Of a DNA stretch of 64,000 nt, positions 19,126 through 27,561 are shown one piece after another (within the stretch, counting starts at the first letter, position 1; each line of letters opens with the position of its first letter). This DNA comes from Jeotgalibacillus aurantiacus. Its GTDB lineage: Bacteria; Bacillota; Bacilli; Bacillales; Jeotgalibacillaceae. The notes under the pieces are model-generated. The model searched no databases. It was not told the origin of the DNA and worked only from the letters and a program-made list of their open reading frames with translations. Where the stretch lies: assembly GCF_020595125.1 (NCBI RefSeq), contig NZ_JACNMS010000001.1, positions 124,001 to 188,000 of the forward strand. Direction: 5' to 3'. The position numbers and the translations under genes are program-made.

Positions 19126-22100
19126 TTACTGATTATATGAATACTTATTGAGTGTCTCTATCATACGCTGCAGCACAACGGCCATCTGTGCACGTGTTGA
19201 ATAATCCTTTGGTGCAAAACGTCCATCTTTCTTACCTGTCATAATGCCTAACTGCTCAGCTTGATAAACAGCTTCCTCAGCGTATCCATCAATTGACTTG
19301 TGGTCAGTGTAGTTTTGGGCAAAATCGGTAGGTGGGACTAAATATGGATTAACATATTTAACAGCACGCATGATCATCGCCGCCATTTGTTCACGTGTAA
19401 TCTTGTTACCAGGTTTAAACGTGCCATCTAATGAACCATTAACAATACCCGCTTTTTGAGCTGCTTCAATTTCTGCTGCTGCCCAGTGCGATGCCGGAAT
19501 ATCAGAGAACTCCCCTCTGTAATCCTCTGTTGGCAATTGTAATGCGCGAGTCAACAATACAGCAAACTCTGTTCTTGTCAGTTGACCATTTGGCATAAAT
19601 GTATCCGGTGTTTTACCAGTCGTAACGCCAATGGATGCTAATACTTCAATCTGATCTTTTGCCCAGCTGTTTTGAATATCACCGAAAGTGACATCTCTTT
19701 CAGTAATGGTAACTCGACCAGTTCCGTTAAATTCAGCAGTAAACCACTGATCTTTTTTAACCCCACCGGCATACTTCCAAACGGAGTTGTCGTAGTCATA
19801 TAACTGTGCTGAGACTTTTCTCCAGTCTGAAACCTTTTTACCTTTCAAATCAAAAGATGCTTTAAATGGAAGACCGAGATCCATTTCACCGTCTGCTGTT
19901 TCAGCAAATAACCCATAGATTGGCACCAATGAATCCTTATGTTGAATCTCTTCTTGTGAATCATAATTCACTGCGTATAAAAATAATGTTTCCTCATTCT
20001 TATATTTCTCCAGATCCTTTGCTTCTACTGAATAAACAACCTCTTCACCTATCAACTTGATACCATTTTTAGACTTTGATAAAGCTGATAACGCATCTTC
20101 TGTAAGCATAATGCTGTGACGGGTAAGCCCGTTAGTTTCAGGAGCTGCCGGAACTTCAATAAATCCGTTATTAGCATCTTTAATGAATTGATCTACATTA
20201 GAAGAATCAATGTCCGTTAAATCTTTTGCCGGAGCATCAGGACCTTCTTTATAAATAATCAGATCTCTAAGCGTTCCAACATTCCCAGCAGCATCTTCTG
20301 CTGTAAAGACAAAGCGGTTAACACCATCTTCGAGTGGAAGCTCAATATTTTCGATTACATCCTTCAAAGGATTCATCTTTAGTTCAGCTGTTGGTTCAGA
20401 TGAATAAATCTCGTTACCATTCATTCGTACTTTTACATCATCAAAATTATCTTTTAATGATAATGAAACAACTGGATTTTCTGCTGCTTCTTCAACAATC
20501 GAATCCGGCTTATCACTGGTTAATGTTAACTCAGGTGCCTCAGAATCAACGATAACTGTTCTAATGATACTGATCTCATTTCCTTTTTTGTCTGTCGCAG
20601 ATACACGGATATCGTGCACACCATCTTTTTCAAAGATAATGCGGTGGAAGAAATACTTATTGTTTGCATCAAACTCAAACTTTTCAACATCTTCACCGTT
20701 TACCTTAATGTCAGATACTTCATTGCCGTCTGTCACAAAGCCGGACACAAAAATATCTCTCCACTGGTAGGTACCGAAGAATTCAGGTGAATCCAGGAAA
20801 ATCTGTGGTCCTTCTGAATCTTCCCCTTCAAGAACCGTTTCAGTTACTACGTTACCCGCATAGTCTCCAACCATCACCTGAACCGTCTGTCCTTCCTTCA
20901 CACGTTTTGTGAATTCATAAACATCATCTTCAGGAGTCAGATAAAAGTCAATCACACTCATACCGTCAACTAAAACATCTACATACTGAACGCCAAGGTT
21001 ATCTTCTGTATTAAATGTCAGTGTCTGAGAGTCGAAGTCGAAAGTCGCTTCAACTTCAGGCTTCTCATTGTCTACCTTAATTGGAAGAAGAATCGTTTGC
21101 CATTCAGCACCCGGGAAGTCAATTTTGGCCCTTACCTCGAAGTAATACTGGCCATCTTTCACTGTTTTCCCGTTTACTTTTCCATCCCACGCCCATCCAG
21201 GCATGTAAGTAGCGCCTTCTTCGTTTTCACCATCAATGTAATTCTTTCTCAGCTCTCCTTCAGTACGAATCGTTCGAAGGAAATTTTCGTTTTCGTCAAG
21301 GACATTAACTTTAAGTTCTTTAACGTTTCTTAAAAGAGATACAACAGGTAATACTTCATCCTGCATCATATCTCCGTTCGGAGAAAAAGCAATCTTTTCC
21401 GGGTCAGTCGTTCCATCTTCACTGAACCAGTCCTGACCGATTGGATAAGCATAATCCCATTCTCTCTCAACTGCTCTGACAGTAGTATAATCGTAATATT
21501 TCATTTCATCCCATACAGGCAGATCAAAAATTGGTGCCTGAGTCCAGTCTCCGTTAAAACCAACATAAGGAATGCTAAGCATTGGATTTACATCCTCAGG
21601 GTCTGTAAACGTTACAAATCCTTCAGCAAAATATCCGTTTGTAAATGCTTCTGCTGCTGAAACTTCTGCATCGTCAACAAAAACAGTTGCCTCAGATAAA
21701 TCAACCTCAAGAGAAACAACTTCCTCGCTGTTTGCATCAACTGTAACTGTATTCGTTTCTTCTCCATCTACAGTCAGTACTGCACCTGTAATTTCCTGAC
21801 CAAAAATCAAATTCGGTGCAACAAAAATATCAGAGACCGCATCTGTTTGTGCATTAAGTGCTACATCATATGAAACTTGATCTTCTGAAAGGTTTTGAAC
21901 CGTTATATCGAATGTAGCAACATTATTTTCAATTTCTTTCAGTGCAACTGCTGACGTTCCATCCTCTGCTTTCACAATGGAAGGTGTGGAAAGTGCTGCA
22001 TGAAGCTGCATTAATCCTGCTCCCTGACGGCGTGGTGAAACCTTTAATCCATTCGGATCAAGAACCGGATAAGAAGTAGACATCAAAATGCTCTTAACAA

Positions 22101-23904
22101 GCTGGACTCTATCTTCTTTTGAGGCCAGGTTTTCATCTTCAATGCGCTGCATCACAAGCGCAGATCCACCCGCTACGTGTGGAGCAGCCATAGATGTTCC
22201 GCCCATGACAGCATAGCCATTATCGTTATCTGTAGAATAAATACTTCCACCTGGTGCTGTAATCTCAGGTTTGAAATCAAGTGAAGGTGTAAGTCCCCAC
22301 GAAGTGAAGCTACTCATACTTCCACCAGTCGGATTTGGCTGTGTGACCATTTCGCCAGTGAACGCGATTTCGACTGCAACGCCATTTTCAAGCGCATTGG
22401 CAAGCTTATCCCCTTCTGATTTCACCATAAATAATTGAGGGATTGTAATTTCAGGATCAGTCGCCATGCTGACAAATCCATCCGTATTGTTATAAATAAT
22501 CGCCCCCGCTGCCCCTGCATATTGGGCATTCAGCATTTTAGAAACGAAATCAATTTCTCCACGCTGAATTAAAGCGTATTTTCCTGCTACATCAATTCCA
22601 TTAAAATCTTCTTCATACCCTAATCCTGCATCAACCAATTCATAAGTATCCTGAACAAAATCAAATGGATCCTGGTCGTTAGCAACCGAATATGGTGCTG
22701 AACTCTGAGCTTCACCGTCAAAATAAGGTGTCAGAGCTGCAGAATCTACATACAAATTATCCAATGCTGCAACAGTCAGTGCTTCCATTGTAGTAGATGG
22801 AGAACCAGTTAAACCGTAATCTGGATTTGAAGCAAAAGGATAAAATGGATCTCCGAAATGAGCTGAGTTACCAGCTGAAATCGCTACAGCAATCCCGTTA
22901 TCTACCGCTCTTTTAACTGCCTGCTGCTCCGGGTCAGCAGGATTCGTGAACCCAGCTGTTGCACCAAGACTCAAGTTTAGTCCATCTGCTCCAAGCTTAA
23001 TGGCATCATCAATCGCTTTGATGAAGATATCACTGTACGTTGTAGAAATTTGCGGGTCACTACCGAAAACCTTCAAAGCCAGTAATTGCGCTTCCGGTGC
23101 TACCCCTTTAATTCCACCATTCTCTAAATCCCCATTTGCCGCAACGGTTCCGGCAACGTGCATACCATGAGACGCACCTTCTCCAACATCAATCACGTTA
23201 TCGTTTTTATCAAAATAGTTATAACCATACGGCATTTTCTCAGTTAGATAAGCACCTTTAAGCCCGTGCTCTTCGGACAGAGCCTCAACTTCTTCTGCCG
23301 TTAAAGCAGTTTCAGTTCCTTCACTGATCACCATATCTTTATGAGCAAGGTCCATTCCGGAATCAATGATCCCAATTACAAGACCTTCTCCTTTATAACC
23401 ATAATCCTCCCAGGCCAAATCTTTTTGAATAAGTTCACCTGAGTAATTCATATCCGGAGAGATTTCAGGGCGCTCATATTCGTTTGCAATATGTACTTGT
23501 TTAACCCCTTTTAATTCCGCGATATTCTGTACATCCTTCGCATTAATGACTGCACTGAATCCATTAAAAATGGTTGTAAATTCATTTTTATATTCAGCTG
23601 AAGACAAAGCTTTCTTCATCTGTGTCTTCACTTCCGCCTGTGCTTTTAATGCATTTTCATCATATGTTTCCTGCTGCTTTGAAGATAGACTGCGATAATC
23701 ACGCCCGTCCTTCTTTGCTTTTTCCATTGCCGAATCCGCCGCCATTTCAACGATGACACGGACCTTGCTGTTCTCTTTTCCGGAAAGAGAATCGGCCTTT
23801 TCACTTTGTTCTGCATACGGCTTTGCTAAAGGAACCGCTCCATAAGCGGCACTGCCAAAAGCAAGTAGCATTACGATGCAGCTGATTAGTACTTTTTTAA
23901 CCAA
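19126..23904 (-). CDS. Large SLH-anchored subtilase with PA and Fn3-like domains (Vpr/C5a-peptidase-like)
   Basis: The 1592-residue exoprotease has a signal peptide, an I9-type propeptide (about 45-145), an S8 catalytic domain split by a protease-associated domain (S8 about 165-660, PA about 410-520), Fn3-like and Ig-like modules (about 680-1240), a linker and three SLH domains (about 1410-1585). The triad is complete: Asp in IGIIDSGMD, His in SHGMHVAG, Ser in GGTSMAAPHVAG. The start is a TTG with GGGGT upstream. A perfect WalR consensus box lies about 50 bases upstream. Possible roles are processing of surface proteins or nutrient proteolysis. Confidence 0.93.
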   Translation of the reverse strand: MVKKVLISCIVMLLAFGSAAYGAVPLAKPYAEQSEKADSLSGKENSKVRVIVEMAADSAMEKAKKDGRDYRSLSSKQQETYDENALKAQAEVKTQMKKALSSAEYKNEFTTIFNGFSAVINAKDVQNIAELKGVKQVHIANEYERPEISPDMNYSGELIQKDLAWEDYGYKGEGLVIGIIDSGMDLAHKDMVISEGTETALTAEEVEALSEEHGLKGAYLTEKMPYGYNYFDKNDNVIDVGEGASHGMHVAGTVAANGDLENGGIKGVAPEAQLLALKVFGSDPQISTTYSDIFIKAIDDAIKLGADGLNLSLGATAGFTNPADPEQQAVKRAVDNGIAVAISAGNSAHFGDPFYPFASNPDYGLTGSPSTTMEALTVAALDNLYVDSAALTPYFDGEAQSSAPYSVANDQDPFDFVQDTYELVDAGLGYEEDFNGIDVAGKYALIQRGEIDFVSKMLNAQYAGAAGAIIYNNTDGFVSMATDPEITIPQLFMVKSEGDKLANALENGVAVEIAFTGEMVTQPNPTGGSMSSFTSWGLTPSLDFKPEITAPGGSIYSTDNDNGYAVMGGTSMAAPHVAGGSALVMQRIEDENLASKEDRVQLVKSILMSTSYPVLDPNGLKVSPRRQGAGLMQLHAALSTPSIVKAEDGTSAVALKEIENNVATFDITVQNLSEDQVSYDVALNAQTDAVSDIFVAPNLIFGQEITGAVLTVDGEETNTVTVDANSEEVVSLEVDLSEATVFVDDAEVSAAEAFTNGYFAEGFVTFTDPEDVNPMLSIPYVGFNGDWTQAPIFDLPVWDEMKYYDYTTVRAVEREWDYAYPIGQDWFSEDGTTDPEKIAFSPNGDMMQDEVLPVVSLLRNVKELKVNVLDENENFLRTIRTEGELRKNYIDGENEEGATYMPGWAWDGKVNGKTVKDGQYYFEVRAKIDFPGAEWQTILLPIKVDNEKPEVEATFDFDSQTLTFNTEDNLGVQYVDVLVDGMSVIDFYLTPEDDVYEFTKRVKEGQTVQVMVGDYAGNVVTETVLEGEDSEGPQIFLDSPEFFGTYQWRDIFVSGFVTDGNEVSDIKVNGEDVEKFEFDANNKYFFHRIIFEKDGVHDIRVSATDKKGNEISIIRTVIVDSEAPELTLTSDKPDSIVEEAAENPVVSLSLKDNFDDVKVRMNGNEIYSSEPTAELKMNPLKDVIENIELPLEDGVNRFVFTAEDAAGNVGTLRDLIIYKEGPDAPAKDLTDIDSSNVDQFIKDANNGFIEVPAAPETNGLTRHSIMLTEDALSALSKSKNGIKLIGEEVVYSVEAKDLEKYKNEETLFLYAVNYDSQEEIQHKDSLVPIYGLFAETADGEMDLGLPFKASFDLKGKKVSDWRKVSAQLYDYDNSVWKYAGGVKKDQWFTAEFNGTGRVTITERDVTFGDIQNSWAKDQIEVLASIGVTTGKTPDTFMPNGQLTRTEFAVLLTRALQLPTEDYRGEFSDIPASHWAAAEIEAAQKAGIVNGSLDGTFKPGNKITREQMAAMIMRAVKYVNPYLVPPTDFAQNYTDHKSIDGYAEEAVYQAEQLGIMTGKKDGRFAPKDYSTRAQMAVVLQRMIETLNKYSYNQ

Positions 23905-23954
23905 CTCATCAACCCCTATTATGTAATATGTCTTAATTATCAGACATTACTAAT

Positions 23955-23971
23955 ATTACACGAACATTACA
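23955..23971 (-). promoter_or_regulatory. Candidate WalR box upstream of the large subtilase
   Basis: Minus strand TGTAAT-GTTCG-TGTAAT fits TGTWAH-N5-TGTWAH exactly. A TATAATG word lies just upstream of it on the same strand, so the spacing to a promoter is unresolved. Confidence 0.55.
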
Positions 23972-24000
23972 TTATATGGCAAGTAGTTCTTTTATAATAT

Positions 24001-24042
24001 AAAAAAACCGGAACCACTCCTATAAAGAGTAGTCCCGGTTTT
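24001..24042 (-). terminator. Terminator of the SLH/MBL-like gene
   Basis: AAAACCGGGAC / GTTCCGGTTTT stem with a T7 run on the minus strand. Confidence 0.85.
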
Positions 24043-24046
24043 GAAA

Positions 24047-25384
24047 TTAATTTAAAGGATCATCATAAAAGAAATAGTCTGTCCCGTTGGATACAACGGT
24101 CGTAATATACTGATACTGTGGTGCATAAATACTGATCCCCTTTTGATCCAACAGCTGGTAAATGGAATCAGGTGTGTTGGACATGACAACTGCCTGATTT
24201 GGATTAATGCGGTCTAAAAACTCAGCACTGATTAAATCAGGATTTCCTGGAAGTTGTAGAATATCCGCTTCCGAATTTAATGAATTCAGCATGGCTTCAT
24301 CTGCTGTAGCCGCAAATAATACTGTTACATCCTCATGGTTAAAGGTTAAAGTCAAAGCACCTTCGTTAACAGAGGACACGGTAAGCTCGATATCATCATC
24401 ATTTAATATAGATAATCCCTGTTCAGCTTGAATTCTATTAAGGTTGTTCTCTTGTAGAATGTTTTCATACTCTTGAGGTAACGAACCTGTTCCTGCGTCC
24501 ACTACGTTTCTTATCCAAAATTCATTTACAAGACCTTCAGTAAAGCCTTCAAGGCGATCATCTGAGAGGTCTGTTGAGATATAAGTATTAATGTATTCGA
24601 TTCCTATTTTCTTTAAATCACGTATTAGATCATTTTCAGGAAGACCGGCATTAATCAATACAGTCTCCCCTCTCTGAATATCAATAACGGCTGCATCACC
24701 ATTACCGATTCCGAGTCCATCACCCAGAAAATGAATTCTTGCTTCATTATTATCAAAGTCATAAATATAATCATATGTACGTGTAAGAAAAACAGCAAAA
24801 TGCTGCCTGGAAGTATACTCATACGGGCGATATGTACCATCTTCATAACCTGTCGTTATATTTGCTGAAGCAATTTTACTGATATATTCCTGCGTCTCCT
24901 CTGGTAAGTTGAGCGTATCGCTGTAAGTGATGGCGAAGTCTTCAAGTAAACCATATGACTGCACAATGACCTTAGCCATCTGACTGCGTGTTAAAAGTCC
25001 TGATGGATCAAAAAAGCGGGTTCCGTCAGCTGCGGTTTTACCTTGAATAATTCCCATGTCTGCCGCGATTTTCACTTCATTGTAACCGTAAGACCCCGGC
25101 TTCATATCAGTAAAACCCGGATCAGGAGATGGGGTGTTTTTAATGATCTCTTCTGTAAAACCTAAGTCTCTTAAGATCATCTGGACAGCATTAATTCTTT
25201 TAACCTTATCTCTAGGTTTAAATGTTCCATCCGGATAACCATTAATGACTCCTCTCTCAACTAAGCGGTAAATTTCTGATTGATATGAAGTAACATCAGA
25301 AAATTGAGCTGCTCTGGTTTCCCCACCTGAAATTAAGGGCATTAGTAGAATTAAAAGGGCGAGGCTTAATAATGTTTTTTTCAT
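24047..25384 (-). CDS. SLH protein with degenerate metallo-beta-lactamase-like domain
   Basis: The 445-residue secreted protein has a signal peptide, three SLH domains (about 28-205) and a C-terminal domain (about 212-445) patterned like the extracellular MBL domain of ComEC-type proteins: RIHFLGDGLGIGNGDAAVIDI, then TVLINAG, then LKKIGIEYINTYI. Where active enzymes carry THxHxDH this protein has STDLSDDR, so the zinc-binding histidines are gone. It is therefore probably not a hydrolase but a binding or structural protein. The start is an ATG. No partner gene is apparent; it is transcribed alone. Confidence 0.8.
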   Translation of the reverse strand: MKKTLLSLALLILLMPLISGGETRAAQFSDVTSYQSEIYRLVERGVINGYPDGTFKPRDKVKRINAVQMILRDLGFTEEIIKNTPSPDPGFTDMKPGSYGYNEVKIAADMGIIQGKTAADGTRFFDPSGLLTRSQMAKVIVQSYGLLEDFAITYSDTLNLPEETQEYISKIASANITTGYEDGTYRPYEYTSRQHFAVFLTRTYDYIYDFDNNEARIHFLGDGLGIGNGDAAVIDIQRGETVLINAGLPENDLIRDLKKIGIEYINTYISTDLSDDRLEGFTEGLVNEFWIRNVVDAGTGSLPQEYENILQENNLNRIQAEQGLSILNDDDIELTVSSVNEGALTLTFNHEDVTVLFAATADEAMLNSLNSEADILQLPGNPDLISAEFLDRINPNQAVVMSNTPDSIYQLLDQKGISIYAPQYQYITTVVSNGTDYFFYDDPLN

Positions 25385-25495
25385 GGTGTCTCCTCTCTAA
25401 CTTTTTTTACTTTTCCTTGTCAATTCTATCACATTTAAACATCTATTTTAAATTCATGTTAGACTGGCGTGAGCATAACTTTCAAAGGAGTCCTT

Positions 25496-26572
25496 ATGAG
25501 AAAAGAAAGAATTGATTCATTAAAATTTATGCGGGTTGTAGCAATGAACCTTGTTGTCCTGATTCATGTTACCGGACCTGCAATGAGCAATGTCCCTTAC
25601 GATCATTATCTTTATGATGTCTACATGATTCTTAATCAATTTACCCGATTTGAAGGAGCAGTTTTTGTCTTTTTGAGTGGATTGGTTCTGTTTTATAATT
25701 ATGAAGACCGGCCAAATACCCTAAAAACATGGCTGGTTTTTTACCGTAGAAGATTTATGTTCATCTTAGGGCCATATATTTTCTGGTCTTTATTTTATGA
25801 AGGATTTTCGTATTACATGGGGTATCGTCAGTTCGAGGGATTCGATGCTATTTTTAATAACCTGTTGGTTGGTGGATCCTTCTATCAGCTTTATTTTATC
25901 ATGATCCTTGTTCAGCTGTTTTTTTTAACCCCTCTATTCATCTATTTAATTAAAAGATTTCGTTTTCTTAATAAATACATGTTTATTGTGGGATTTGTAT
26001 TAGAAGTAACCCATGTTTTTATCAACTTTCAAACGGGATGGGTTACATTTCCGTTTTTCATGTCCTATCTGGGTAGCTTCCTTTTTGGAGGTTGGGTTGG
26101 CGTTCATTATCAAAAATTAAAAAATATGTGGTCTGGAAGATCCCTCCTGCTATTCGCTATCATGACCATCTCTTTTGGTCTAATTGATATTTACGGCCGT
26201 CATTTCCTTTACAGAATTGGAGACCCATTTCTTCCAATCGAAGCACTAGTCATTATACGTGTCTTATTTAATGCTACGTCATGCTATTTGTTGTTTAAAA
26301 TTGGAATGGTAGTTGAAAGAAAAGCCGCACCGTTCATTCTGAATGGCATCGAAAGATTACGTATATATTCTTTTGGATTTTACCTTGTACATCCATTTAT
26401 CCTTGCACTTTGGTCAAAAGTTCTCGTTCCGGAAACATTTTTCCAGTTTAATTTATTTCTGATGATTAAGTACTTCCTTGTACTGATCAGTTGTTATTTG
26501 TTTATCCGTTCACTGCACTTACTCTTCCCAAAAGCGTGGTTCCTGTTCGGGAATCTACCTTCACCTAAGTGA
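25496..26572 (+). CDS. Acyltransferase family 3 membrane protein
   Basis: This 358-residue multi-span protein begins MRKERIDSLKFMRVVAMNLVVLIHVTG, the acyltransferase-3 signature with conserved Arg and His, and has about ten hydrophobic segments. It probably transfers an acyl group to an exported surface sugar. The ATG start lies five bases after AAAGGAG; an upstream in-frame GTG would place the ribosome site inside the gene. It is related in layout to the acyltransferase at 10571-11662 and, like that one, sits next to an SLH gene. No terminator was clearly seen downstream before the toxin locus. Confidence 0.85.
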   Translation: MRKERIDSLKFMRVVAMNLVVLIHVTGPAMSNVPYDHYLYDVYMILNQFTRFEGAVFVFLSGLVLFYNYEDRPNTLKTWLVFYRRRFMFILGPYIFWSLFYEGFSYYMGYRQFEGFDAIFNNLLVGGSFYQLYFIMILVQLFFLTPLFIYLIKRFRFLNKYMFIVGFVLEVTHVFINFQTGWVTFPFFMSYLGSFLFGGWVGVHYQKLKNMWSGRSLLLFAIMTISFGLIDIYGRHFLYRIGDPFLPIEALVIIRVLFNATSCYLLFKIGMVVERKAAPFILNGIERLRIYSFGFYLVHPFILALWSKVLVPETFFQFNLFLMIKYFLVLISCYLFIRSLHLLFPKAWFLFGNLPSPK

Positions 26573-26674
26573 GCAAAGTGAATAGCACGAACATCATATT
26601 ACAGATCTTGAACACCTGTAGAACGTTCAAATTAAAAGTGGATTTTTTTGCATAAAAAAAGTATAATATAATCA

Positions 26675-26798
26675 AAGATGAAAATGGGGTGTGAGTACAC
26701 CCCATCTCCGCAGCAGCTTGCATTTGCATGGCTGACTCGGTTACATGATGAAGAAATAACCGTAATCCTGCCAGGGGGGACGGTTATTTCTTTTTTTG
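26675..26798 (+). ncRNA. Putative antisense antitoxin RNA of a type I toxin locus
   Basis: A plus-strand transcript is predicted from a TATAAT box at 26662-26667 (weak -35 TGGATT, 17-bp spacer) to an intrinsic terminator at 26751-26797 (AGAAATAACCGT / ACGGTTATTTCT followed by T7). It contains a 5' hairpin (ATGGGGTGT / ACACCCCAT, 26685-26705). It converges on and overlaps the 3' end of the toxin mRNA, the arrangement known for BsrG/SR4 and TxpA/RatA. The limits are estimates; expression is inferred. Confidence 0.6.
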
Positions 26799-26888
26799 GC
26801 TGATTACCAAAGATAGAACTAGACTCAAAATACTAATTACAACAATACTAGCCTGTCCCACAAGACTGAGTGCTTCAAATACGGTCAT
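26784..26888 (-). CDS. Small hydrophobic type I toxin (TxpA/BsrG, holin-like toxin family)
   Basis: A 34-residue peptide begins MTVFEALSLVG, continues as one hydrophobic helix, and ends SLVISQKKK. The MTVxExL start and lysine-rich tail match the TxpA/BsrG group of membrane toxins (Hol_Tox family) of Bacillus, which damage the membrane or envelope. The ATG has an unusually strong GGGGAGGTG site five bases upstream. In the mRNA, a 5' segment (complement of 26916-26930, CAGCAG-GCATTTGCA) can pair with a 3' segment (complement of 26711-26728) through 6 plus 9 base pairs, as in mRNAs of other type I toxins held in an untranslated form. A LexA box lies in the promoter. Toxicity is inferred. Confidence 0.8.
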   Translation of the reverse strand: MTVFEALSLVGQASIVVISILSLVLSLVISQKKK

Positions 26889-26937
26889 CGCATCACCTCC
26901 CCTCGCCCGGGAAGCTGCAAATGCCTGCTGTACACTC

Positions 26938-26966
26938 ATCATATCACAAAACGAACATACGTTCTA
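26938..26966 (-). promoter_or_regulatory. Toxin promoter with embedded LexA (SOS) box
   Basis: On the minus strand TAGAAC, 17-bp spacer, TATGAT. Within it, at 26952-26965, CGAACATACGTTCT matches 13 of 14 positions of the Bacillus LexA/DinR consensus CGAACRNRYGTTYC and covers the -35 and spacer, so LexA should block transcription until DNA damage. Confidence 0.75.
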
Positions 26967-26996
26967 TAATTTGTTGAAAAAAGTACCATTTCCCTT

Positions 26997-27434
26997 CTAT
27001 TGATTCAGAAGAGTAATGATCTCTGTGTCTTTTTCCTTATTTATTTCACCGCATTCAGTCATAGCACAAACACGATTGCGTCCTGATTTCTTAACCAGAT
27101 AAAGTGCTTTGTCAGCTCTTTCATATAAATTTTCACGATTACCTCCCTCATTTCATATATCTGATACGCCTATCGAAACGGTAATATAAATGGTTTGCTC
27201 ATCGGAGATTGTAAAAGAATGGTCATCAATTAATCGCCGCATTTCCTCTGCCCTCTCAATCGTCTCCTGTAATCGGTATTGTGGAAACAACACTGTAAAT
27301 TCTTCTCCACCGTTTCTAGAGACAACCCCACTCTAATCTGTATGTTGAACAATAAGAGCAGCAACTTCTCCTAATACACGGTCTCCTGCTACGTGTCCAA
27401 ACGTGTCATTGGTTCTTACAGAAGCAGTTTTCTA
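26997..27434 (-). pseudogene. Degenerate GGDEF domain (diguanylate cyclase remnant)
   Basis: Minus-strand translation gives a recognisable GGDEF domain: NDTFGHVAGDRVLGEVA, SRNGGEEFTVLFPQY (GGEEF active-site motif), ITVSIGVSD, YERADKALYLVKKSGRNRV. It is broken by two in-frame stops (a TAG just before SGVVSRNGGEEF and a TGA after SIGVSDI) and lacks the N-terminal part of the domain and any sensor. It cannot make a normal cyclase. It lies between the toxin locus and a chemotaxis receptor. Confidence 0.85.
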
Positions 27435-27496
27435 ATATAATCATTCTTCCAAAAGATAATACTCTCAATAAATTCAATTTAATTAAGTCAGAATAC

Positions 27497-27523
27497 TCAA
27501 AAAAGTATTTCATAAGTCGATAT
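27497..27523 (+). promoter_or_regulatory. Candidate SigD (flagellar/chemotaxis) promoter
   Basis: TCAA, 15-bp spacer, GTCGATAT is close to the SigD consensus TAAA-N15-GCCGATAT and lies about 40 bases upstream of the chemoreceptor start, matching SigD control of chemoreceptor genes in Bacillus. Confidence 0.6.
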
Positions 27524-27561
27524 AAATTTAGACAAATAATATAGACAGAGGGGTAAAACAG

